Source of the DNA: Bacteroidaceae bacterium | GTDB lineage: Bacteria > Bacteroidota > Bacteroidia > Bacteroidales > Bacteroidaceae | DNA: 64,000 nucleotides | Assembly (NCBI GenBank): GCA_017429945.1 | Contig: JAFRNY010000073.1 | Location: forward strand, 1-64,000 | Direction: 5' to 3' | Part shown: positions 43,574 through 51,332 of the stretch, piece after piece | How positions within the stretch are numbered: the first letter of the stretch is position 1 | Layout: the number at the start of each line of letters is the position of its first letter | Notes under the pieces: model-generated | Databases searched by the model: none | Told to the model about the DNA's origin: nothing | The model's input: the letters and a program-made list of their open reading frames with translations, nothing else | Position numbers and translations under genes: made by a program

Positions 43574-46517
43574 GCAGATCGGCATAAGGCGGTGATTGCG
43601 ACAGCAACCCGAGATTACCCACGAGAATGAATTGCTCGCGGGCTCGCGTGATGGCAACATTCAGTTTGCGATCAAGCAGAAGCGGGGTGCCGTTGCAATC
43701 GCCGTCAGCCATTTCCACGGGTTGCGAAAGCACATTAAGCTGCTTAGGCGAAGATACTGTGGTTGAGAAAATTATAACATCGCGCTGCGAACCTTGATAA
43801 CGCTCTACCGTGTCTATGTTTATGCTCTCATGGTCTTCGATTGCAAGAGCTTCGAAGGCCCTGCGAATCATCGTTATCTGACCTCGGAAAGGAACAATGA
43901 CGCCGATATTTTTACTTGCATCGAGTGTAGATTTTATTGCTTTAACAATTTTAGCTACCACAGCAGCCTCACTGCCATTACTCTTTGCACTGCAGCGGCT
44001 GAGCTCGGGGACTACGTCGACGGCCAACATTCGCAAGCCACCGTAGATTCCGTTGGCATCAGCTATCTGATGGGGTAGGGGGACTGGAGATAGGCGACCT
44101 TCATAATATTTTGCACTTACATATTTTGAAATATCCTCGTGCATACGTCCCTGCCGCTCAAGCGTGCCTACGGCCTGCGTTAGGCCTTGCTTTAGTGACA
44201 GAGTATGCAGACGTTCAAACAATGAACGGCGACAGTCGGTCAGATCTATCGCCACAAGGCACGGGTCAGCGACGCGACTTGAACTCGCAGGCTGTGCTAC
44301 AACCGCTGGCAACTGCTTATGATCGCCAATAAGTATGAACTTATCTATTGCTACACAACCATCAGTAGTCGTGGCACAAAGGAGCGGCAAAAGATGTGGC
44401 TCTAAAGCTTGCGACGCTTCATCTATTATGGCCGTGTCGAACTTACGGAGCGTAAAGAGTTCTGGCGACGATGAGAGCGAAGCTATCGTGCCTACTACAA
44501 TTGGGACTGTTTGCAACCGTTCGCGCAATACAGCACGGGAAGGCTTCTCCTCAGCATTAGTTGAAAGAAGATGTGCGCGATGCTCCGCAGCACATGAGAG
44601 CGATGGGCCTAAGCGCAAATAATCGGCACTGATGCCGTTAAGCATGGCACATATCTCATCGACTGCACGGTTGGTGAAAGCCATCAACAGGAGGTTCTGT
44701 GGACGGTTGCCAGAGAGGAATTCCTGCACCATTTGCCGTAGGGCAATAGATGTTTTGCCTGATCCTGGGGGCCCTACTAGTAGATAATAGTCGCGCGCTT
44801 GCTTGGCATGAAGGATTATTCCGCGAAGGGTTTCATCGGCAATATCAAGATTCAAACCTATGGTCGTGTCGAATTCTGCCTGACGCTGACCGAGAAGGAG
44901 CTGAACGCGTCGGCGAGGAGCTCCAAGCATGGCAAAGAGGCCACGATAGAGTGTTGTGAAACCTGCATCAGCGTGAGCCGGCTCAATGGCAAAAAGCCGC
45001 GAGTTTCTGAATAGTGTGAGGTCATGTTGGGGGTAACGCAGTCGTAAGCGCAAGCCTTCAGCATGAATGCCCTCTATTATACAGCTGACGTAACTGCTGG
45101 CAGGCTGAGCTGCTCCTGAATCCTGAGGATAGAGCATCACCATATCGCCAATGCGGAAATTCGACGATTCGTCAATGGCCGTTGTCGTGGCATCGAGAGC
45201 TACAATGAGTTCGCCATCGCGAATCGGTGTAAGAGTGAGCGAAGGTATCAGGCGACCATTATCGCATTTGGCTGTTGAGTCTGCACGCCATGTGTCAGCA
45301 AAGCCTTGATGACCAGGCGAGAGCGTGATGCCCTCAACTCCTGTTTTCGCCAGCCATTGTTCACGCTCTACAAAAGCCAGCATAGTGTCGAAATAGGTCC
45401 GAGAAAGTTTATCAGCAGCTCGCAACTGATTCAGGAATAACAGGATAGAAGGTCTGGAGAATTGTTCGTAGAATCTATCGGACACACCCGAAGGATTAAA
45501 ATGCTGCTCGCTGAGAATATCGAGCAAGAGTGCGGGCTTGGAACGTAGCAAGTGTTCAAGATGCACGATGCTATTACGAACATCTATAGCCCTGTGAATG
45601 TCGGCCCGTCCCAAATGAATATTCATCAGTTCCGGATAGCGACTATAGAGCAGATGAGTGTTGACCTCAGCATATACAAGTCCTTCGTTGTAATAAAGCG
45701 ATTCTTTGTACAGTGCCATCTGCATGGCATGCTCATAGCGGTATTTTAGAGATTTACCACCCGATGATTGATTGGCCTGACGATTTCCGCTGAACTCATC
45801 GGCCTTACCGGATTTGAGCTCTACAATATTGCGATGGTCGTCGCTGAGAAAGTCCATACGTCCTTGAATGCCGAGGGCTTCACAGATGAATGCAGCTTCC
45901 AATGTGCCGCCTGAATGGAATTGGGCTGTCACGACCGAACGTATGTTCTCGAATTGCGAACGACACTGATTACTGAACTCCTGCCCGATGCCTGATGTTG
46001 TAACAAATCTAAGAGGATCAGAGCAGAAAGCTTTGGTAAGCGACTGCTTGTAAAGCTGTTCGCTGTCGCTGACTTCTTGATGATTTAGGCAATCGTCGAG
46101 GAACTGATTGGCCACATTACCAAGCATGATTGCTGAAGTCGTCACCACCGGCAGGAATTTCGAGAGCAGATGCATCGCCGGAGCATCGCCATGACGTGTG
46201 AAGCAGTGGCAGATAGATGTGACGTCGACCAGATAATCGGGATCTAAGACAATGTGCTGAGGTAAGTAGGAGCCATCTGCCTGAGGCTCTGAGAGCAAGA
46301 GGTTAAGAATGGCTCCTTGCCATAGATAAACCGTTGGCAGTAGCTGAGGATTGGCTATGCTTATGCTCCCCTCATCGCTGAAGCGCTGAAACAGAACTTC
46401 GAGAGCGGTCGCTGCCGAAGCTTCACCTGGCAATGGCAACGAATGTGCAAAGATTGTCGACTCAGTCCATGAATCGACGCACACTCGCCATATCTTGATG
46501 TAGCTTTTCTGTTCCAA
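43521..46517 (-). CDS. Dna2-like nuclease-helicase (PD-(D/E)XK + SF1B helicase)
   Basis: 998 residues. The N-terminal part holds a RecB/Cas4-type nuclease signature near 205-245: GRMDFLSDDHRNIVELKSGKA (the D, then E-x-K). From about 575 on it is a superfamily 1B helicase of the Upf1/Dna2 type: Walker A GPPGSGKTS, DEASQALEP (II), GDHKQLPA (III), ERQGRMH (IV), ERYQGSQRDVI (V) and VAITRAREQFILVG (VI). The order nuclease then helicase is that of eukaryotic Dna2. No clear four-cysteine iron-sulfur arrangement was found. It is probably a DNA repair or end-processing enzyme. It lies 12 bp after the lytic transglycosylase gene. Confidence 0.85.
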   Translation of the reverse strand: MEQKSYIKIWRVCVDSWTESTIFAHSLPLPGEASAATALEVLFQRFSDEGSISIANPQLLPTVYLWQGAILNLLLSEPQADGSYLPQHIVLDPDYLVDVTSICHCFTRHGDAPAMHLLSKFLPVVTTSAIMLGNVANQFLDDCLNHQEVSDSEQLYKQSLTKAFCSDPLRFVTTSGIGQEFSNQCRSQFENIRSVVTAQFHSGGTLEAAFICEALGIQGRMDFLSDDHRNIVELKSGKADEFSGNRQANQSSGGKSLKYRYEHAMQMALYKESLYYNEGLVYAEVNTHLLYSRYPELMNIHLGRADIHRAIDVRNSIVHLEHLLRSKPALLLDILSEQHFNPSGVSDRFYEQFSRPSILLFLNQLRAADKLSRTYFDTMLAFVEREQWLAKTGVEGITLSPGHQGFADTWRADSTAKCDNGRLIPSLTLTPIRDGELIVALDATTTAIDESSNFRIGDMVMLYPQDSGAAQPASSYVSCIIEGIHAEGLRLRLRYPQHDLTLFRNSRLFAIEPAHADAGFTTLYRGLFAMLGAPRRRVQLLLGQRQAEFDTTIGLNLDIADETLRGIILHAKQARDYYLLVGPPGSGKTSIALRQMVQEFLSGNRPQNLLLMAFTNRAVDEICAMLNGISADYLRLGPSLSCAAEHRAHLLSTNAEEKPSRAVLRERLQTVPIVVGTIASLSSSPELFTLRKFDTAIIDEASQALEPHLLPLLCATTTDGCVAIDKFILIGDHKQLPAVVAQPASSSRVADPCLVAIDLTDCRRSLFERLHTLSLKQGLTQAVGTLERQGRMHEDISKYVSAKYYEGRLSPVPLPHQIADANGIYGGLRMLAVDVVPELSRCSAKSNGSEAAVVAKIVKAIKSTLDASKNIGVIVPFRGQITMIRRAFEALAIEDHESINIDTVERYQGSQRDVIIFSTTVSSPKQLNVLSQPVEMADGDCNGTPLLLDRKLNVAITRAREQFILVGNLGLLSQSPPYADLLTYMQNIQTGITHCSSN

Positions 46518-46529
46518 AAGATTTGGCCG

Positions 46530-47717
46530 TTAATGAATTAACGTGGTGTCATTGATGAACTCCGACCGGGAACGCACGCGCGAATCCTTGTTGGAAGAGG
46601 GTAGGGGAGCGCCCGACGAATGATGAGCCGGAGCCGCACCTCGGTATGACGCCCATCGGGCCATGATCTGGCGCACGTAGCCCGATGTCTCGCTGCCACG
46701 CAAATAACCATATTTGACCACAGGGTCGCGATAATAAGCTGGTTCTGAAAGGTGAAGGATAAAGACGTCAACATCATCCCAACGCTGAGGGTTGCGCCCA
46801 TGCTTGGATGCCAGAGCCATAGCGTCACGCACGTGTCCTACACCTCCGTTGTAAGCTGCCAGCACAAAGTTAATGCGCTCCTGCCTGTTATGAATATCGG
46901 AAAATTCATTAAGCAAGAGGCGCAGATAGCGGACAGCACCGTCGATGTTGCGCTCAGGATCAAACACTTGAGCAAGCGACAGGCCCATGCGTGCTGCCGT
47001 GGCAGGCATAAGCTGCATCAGCCCTTGAGCCCCGGCCCACGAAACGGCATGGTGGTCAAAAGCTGATTCCTGATAACACTGTGCTGCCAGCAGGCGCCAG
47101 TCCCAACCAATGACCGACGAGTAGCGGATGAAGTAAGAATCCCACTGACTGATGATGCCTTTCTGGCGGGAGAGCATGGGAGGACGTGAGCTGCGTGCAG
47201 CTTGACGCCTTGGCCGCATTCGCTGCTGCTCGAGTGCCAGATAATGCTTGCGGGTGTCGTCTGTCCACCAAGCTTCGGCAGAAGCCAGCAGTTCGGGTGA
47301 ATCATCGCGTACAGTCCATTCGTTGTGAATCGTTGCCAAGCCTGCAGCTGCAGGAAGGGCTGCGGCCACCATATCGACTTCGCCATCCGTAAGCCTTCGC
47401 ACAAGTTCGGCTGTGTCGTTAGCTATTTCCATGCGCAACCGCGCACCGATACTTCCGGCAAAGGCTTCAGCAATATGAAACTGAAGGCCAAAGCCTTCAC
47501 CACGGTATTCGAAGTATGTATCGGGGCCAGACAGTGTAGCAACAATGATCTCACCAGCTGCTTGTATGTCAGCAAGATCATAATCGGAGCCACTCATGGC
47601 ATCATCACCTTGGCCGAACATGACGGATGGCATCGTCTTGCGCTCGCGGCACGAGGTCGTGAGCAACAAAGGCAATGCCACCAGTAGTATGAGGAGAATA
47701 TTCCTAAAAGTTGGCAA
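46530..47717 (-). CDS. MltF-like membrane-bound lytic murein transglycosylase
   Basis: 395 residues. Lipoprotein signal LLTTSC (Cys about 23). A periplasmic solute-binding-like segment (about 50-170) is followed by an SLT domain (about 200-340) whose catalytic glutamate is in CYQESAFDHHAVSWAGAQGLMQLMP, with FVLAAYNGGVGHV and YLRGSETSGYV behind it. It cleaves peptidoglycan strands. MltF usually has a two-lobed sensor domain of about 230 residues; here only about half is present, so the second lobe is missing. It lies 5 bp after udk. Confidence 0.88.
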   Translation of the reverse strand: MPTFRNILLILLVALPLLLTTSCRERKTMPSVMFGQGDDAMSGSDYDLADIQAAGEIIVATLSGPDTYFEYRGEGFGLQFHIAEAFAGSIGARLRMEIANDTAELVRRLTDGEVDMVAAALPAAAGLATIHNEWTVRDDSPELLASAEAWWTDDTRKHYLALEQQRMRPRRQAARSSRPPMLSRQKGIISQWDSYFIRYSSVIGWDWRLLAAQCYQESAFDHHAVSWAGAQGLMQLMPATAARMGLSLAQVFDPERNIDGAVRYLRLLLNEFSDIHNRQERINFVLAAYNGGVGHVRDAMALASKHGRNPQRWDDVDVFILHLSEPAYYRDPVVKYGYLRGSETSGYVRQIMARWASYRGAAPAHHSSGAPLPSSNKDSRVRSRSEFINDTTLIH

Positions 47718-47722
47718 GACGA

Positions 47723-48334
47723 TTAAGGTTTCAGTCGATGAATAATATAAGTGCGCATAATGTCGATGGCCTTCTGGTTGTTGCCACCCTGCGGTATGAC
47801 GAGGTCGGCGTAGCGCTTTGTGGGCTCAATGAACTCCAAGTGCATAGGCTTAAGCACATCGATATACCTGTCCATCACCATTTGCGCAGTGCGTCCGCGC
47901 TCGGCCATATCGCGTGAGATTACGCGGATAAGGCGGTCGTCGGGGTCGGCATCGACAAATATCTTCAAATCCATCAGATCGCGAAGTTCCTTGCGGCATA
48001 GCGCCATGATACCTTCGATAATTATTACCTCGCACGGCTCAATGTGCACAGTCTCCGGCAAGCGGTTGCTTTCGATGTAGGAGTAGGTCGGTTGCTCAAT
48101 AGCGCGACCGTTTCGCAACTCATTGATTTGGTGAATCAAGAGTTTCCAGTCGAAGGCATTTGGGTGGTCGAAATTGATCTTCCTGCGCTCTTCCATTGGG
48201 ATTCCAGTGTTATCGTTGTAGTAGGAGTCCTGAGGAATAACCGCCACCTGCGAATCGGGGAGCGTTTCCACGATTTTGCGCACTACGGTCGTCTTGCCCG
48301 AACCTGTGCCGCCTGCAATACCGATTATATACAT
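47723..48334 (-). CDS. udk: Uridine kinase
   Basis: 203 residues. It phosphorylates uridine and cytidine in pyrimidine salvage. P loop GIAGGTGSGKTTV at the N-terminus, the substrate region FDHPNAFDWKLL, and the lid RLIRVISRDMAERGRT are all present. It is followed closely by the mltF-like gene. Confidence 0.95.
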   Translation of the reverse strand: MYIIGIAGGTGSGKTTVVRKIVETLPDSQVAVIPQDSYYNDNTGIPMEERRKINFDHPNAFDWKLLIHQINELRNGRAIEQPTYSYIESNRLPETVHIEPCEVIIIEGIMALCRKELRDLMDLKIFVDADPDDRLIRVISRDMAERGRTAQMVMDRYIDVLKPMHLEFIEPTKRYADLVIPQGGNNQKAIDIMRTYIIHRLKP

Positions 48335-48381
48335 TTGAATTATTGATTAGAGGTTATAGAATAGAGTAGGGGGTAAAGCTT

Positions 48382-51051
48382 TTATTTGACGACAACCTTC
48401 TGTCCGCCAGCCACATAAATACCGCGAGGCAGGTTGATTGTTGCTGTGGCCCCGAGCTGTACGTAGACTTTGCCTACACTGCGGCCGTCAAGGCTATAGA
48501 TGTGAACGGTAGCACTTGCGGCGTGGGCCGTAATGGAGAGAGCACCCTGTCCGCCAACGACCTGCAGCTGTGAAGCCTGCTGTGCAGTCTGGATGGTGCC
48601 GATGCCTACGGTCTCGCCTTTGGCTTCTGCGAACTTAGCCACTTCGTCGCGAGTGAGGATGAGCCAACGTTGAGTAGTAGCTTCGTCAGCGTGGTTGAAA
48701 GTTGTTGACGCTGCGCCCGACGCTGTGGCATTCACGGCGGTATAATTGCCAGGAGCAATCAGCCAGTAAGAGGTGCCGGCGAAGGTGTAGTCATCGACGC
48801 TTGTCTGGTTGCGGGAGCCCATGAGTTGGTAGGTGGCATTGGATGCGTTTGTTGAAAGCGTGCCGCTATGGCCGATGCTCAGGTATTTGCCTGTGGCTAC
48901 ATTCTTAAAAGTATAGTAGCAGGTGTTAGGATTGAACTCAACATACCATGCGCAGGAGTCGTTTTCGAAGGCTTCGTCAGCGGTCATAGCCTCCAGACTG
49001 ACGCCTGTGGCAGAACTCTGCCGCAGGAATGATGTGGCAAGACCTCTGTTCGTAGCTTCGCTCTTGAGATAGTAGCGCTGATCATCATACTGGGTGAATG
49101 AGTATGCGGGCTTCTTGAAATCCATGTTTGGCGTCACGATGGCGTCTTCGGCCAAAGCACCTACGATGAGCGCATTAGCGCGGTAAAGCATCGGAGCGCC
49201 CGTGTCTTCGCCGGCTCCATTGATGCCGTAGGGCCACATGTGAATATTGTCGCCGTGGAGCTTAGCTGATGCATTATTGTCGAGGAACTTGACGACGCGG
49301 TCAACACGCGGGCCCAACCAATCGCCACGATCACCGTTGGTGCGGTAAATAGGATTAACCCAATCGGTGTAGTTGATTACGCCTTGACCGTGAGAGCCCT
49401 CGTGGAGAACTGTTCCTGCCTTTTGATAAGGTGTATTTTGGCTTATTCGCATGTAGCCGCCATAGCTGCAGTCGGCCGTGCCATCGCCTGCACCGGCACC
49501 CGGAACGTAGTGTGCACTGAGGTGGAAATTGCGCAAGCCTGTGATGTTATTCCACATCCAAACTGCTGTTTCACAAGCTGTTGTAATGCGGGCATTCGTG
49601 GCGTCATCGCCTGCGTTATCGTAGTCATAGGTTACATTACCAAGCGGCCTGGTCACTGTCTTCACGACATCGCCATAGGCGAGTTTGTAGCCAGAAGTAA
49701 TAATGTACGCGCGCACGTAGTAAACCGTGGCGGGCTTCACATCGGCCATTACGTAGATATCGCCATTGTTGCTGTAGCTTTCAGTCGAACGGTTATCAGC
49801 AATCGTAGGTTCGGGATTCTCACTGTAGCAGAAACCTTTCTCTTTGGCTGTGCCAGAGAATGCTCCGCGAGCAAAGATCTCCGTAGAGCCTTGAACAACA
49901 CCGAGCGTTCGTGCTGTGGGATCAGCACCGGTGCCGTTAGCAATACGGTAGGCGAGGGTAGCATCGTCCATTGCTTTAGCAGCCGCAAGCATCTCTTCGG
50001 GCGTGGCATTATCATTGTCTCTTACGGCTTCAGCAGCTGCAATAGCTGCGGCCAGCTCTTCGGCTCCTTCCTTGCCGCTGGTGTTGATGCGTGAAGCTGT
50101 GTTGATGGCTTTCTTTAGAGTTCCCTTGGCCTGATAGCTTTCGTTAGCGGCATCGTAGGCTTTTTGCAGCGCGTCTTTGACAGCCTCCACATCATCATCA
50201 GACTCTAATTTAAGCAGTTGCGCAGCAGCGTCGGAAGCCTTCTGGAGGCTTACACGATAAACTTCTGCCATGTCTGAGTCCAGTCTGACCGCAGCCCTCG
50301 TATTGAGCGTTTTCAGTTCTTTAAGAGCTTCGTTATTGGCTTTGGCGGCAGATAGGGCAGTGGCCAGCTTTGAAGCTGCGTCCCACTTTTCGTCGTCTGT
50401 CGAGCTTTCGTTTATCTCCTTGGCTGCATTTATAGCAGCGATCAGATTTTGTTTTGGAGTCGGTTGGAGACCTGCATTTGAGGATTTCTCCGTTGTGGCA
50501 AGGAAGGCTTCAGCCGCTTCAACAGCCTCATGCAGTGTAGCGACATCAGTGTTAATGTATGTTAACCTGAAGTTATCGACTGCAATCCAGTTACCAGAAG
50601 CGTTAGTGGCCTGAAAACCAATCGTTACATCAGCACCGTTTGTTGTGAAAAGCAGTTCGTAATTATCTGCAGCTGTTACATTCGTGGCGTTGGATGTTGA
50701 GCCGGCGTAGATGAGAGCGCCGGTCTGAGCAGCGTCAGAACCTTGTTGAATGTTTTGCGCTGCCACAACAAGTTTGTAGTTTCCTGCAGGCAGATTGCTC
50801 AGAGTCTGCTTTACAGAACCCGAACCGACGACCTTGCCCTTATCTGTCCATTTCTCTAAATATGTATTTCCAGCTTTCTTTGTGAACGAAGTGTTTGTCT
50901 GTGCTTTCAGATTCGATACAGTCCAACCATCAAGACCTTTCTCAAAACTTGGATTCGTGATAAAACGTGCAGTGACAACTTTGTCGGCTAAAGCACTCAA
51001 GCTCAGTGCTGAGAATGCACTTACAGCCAATAGTCTAATGTTAAGTTTCAT
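48382..51051 (-). CDS. Large secreted metalloprotease-like protein with sorting tail
   Basis: 889 residues. Signal peptide 1-22. Residues 30-168 look like a jelly-roll carbohydrate-binding domain (NPSFEKGLDGWTVSN, AVDNFRL). Residues 175-380 are Ala/Lys-rich FIVAR-like helical repeats, followed by a fibronectin-like part. A catalytic-type domain with HEGSH at 550-554 (HExxH zinc motif in VLHEGSHGQGV) comes next, then a ricin-like beta-trefoil region (about 650-790). The last 55 residues (VHIYSLDGRSVGKVYV...LPRGIYVAGGQKVVVK) resemble type IX secretion tails. It may act on host or diet glycoproteins at the cell surface; this is inferred. It has its own promoter at 51086-51115. Confidence 0.72.
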   Translation of the reverse strand: MKLNIRLLAVSAFSALSLSALADKVVTARFITNPSFEKGLDGWTVSNLKAQTNTSFTKKAGNTYLEKWTDKGKVVGSGSVKQTLSNLPAGNYKLVVAAQNIQQGSDAAQTGALIYAGSTSNATNVTAADNYELLFTTNGADVTIGFQATNASGNWIAVDNFRLTYINTDVATLHEAVEAAEAFLATTEKSSNAGLQPTPKQNLIAAINAAKEINESSTDDEKWDAASKLATALSAAKANNEALKELKTLNTRAAVRLDSDMAEVYRVSLQKASDAAAQLLKLESDDDVEAVKDALQKAYDAANESYQAKGTLKKAINTASRINTSGKEGAEELAAAIAAAEAVRDNDNATPEEMLAAAKAMDDATLAYRIANGTGADPTARTLGVVQGSTEIFARGAFSGTAKEKGFCYSENPEPTIADNRSTESYSNNGDIYVMADVKPATVYYVRAYIITSGYKLAYGDVVKTVTRPLGNVTYDYDNAGDDATNARITTACETAVWMWNNITGLRNFHLSAHYVPGAGAGDGTADCSYGGYMRISQNTPYQKAGTVLHEGSHGQGVINYTDWVNPIYRTNGDRGDWLGPRVDRVVKFLDNNASAKLHGDNIHMWPYGINGAGEDTGAPMLYRANALIVGALAEDAIVTPNMDFKKPAYSFTQYDDQRYYLKSEATNRGLATSFLRQSSATGVSLEAMTADEAFENDSCAWYVEFNPNTCYYTFKNVATGKYLSIGHSGTLSTNASNATYQLMGSRNQTSVDDYTFAGTSYWLIAPGNYTAVNATASGAASTTFNHADEATTQRWLILTRDEVAKFAEAKGETVGIGTIQTAQQASQLQVVGGQGALSITAHAASATVHIYSLDGRSVGKVYVQLGATATINLPRGIYVAGGQKVVVK

Positions 51052-51085
51052 GTGATTTTAGGAGCTTTTATTGTTTATATTGCTG

Positions 51086-51115
51086 CAAATTTACAGTAAA
51101 TTGATGACGTGACAA
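51086..51115 (-). promoter_or_regulatory. Promoter of the secreted metalloprotease-like gene
   Basis: Minus-strand TAAATTTG (plus 51086-51093) with TTG 19 bp upstream (plus CAA at 51113-51115), 35 bp before the start codon. The rest of this 281-bp gap (to 51332) shows nothing definite. Confidence 0.72.
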
Positions 51116-51332
51116 TAATAATTTGAGATTAATTTCCTTTTTACGACGATTATAGTCTCCTTAGAGATATGCCTACGGGGTTTCCTACACCCTATTAAAC
51201 ATAACACCTATTAGTTTAATTCATACGTACGAAAACCTGCCTGTGACCTATCGCCAAGATATTCGTAGCTGAACCAACGTTTCAGTCCAACAGCAGAACA
51301 TAAGACAATTTATGAAACAGATGAGAATCTTG

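Noticed and set aside
43521-46517. Cas4 or defence-island helicase
   Set aside because: Although the nuclease motif resembles Cas4, the neighbours are a lytic transglycosylase and uridine kinase, with no defence genes.
51116-51332. Possible RNA gene in the gap before the secreted metalloprotease gene
   Set aside because: No cloverleaf, strong stem or conserved RNA motif could be found by eye.
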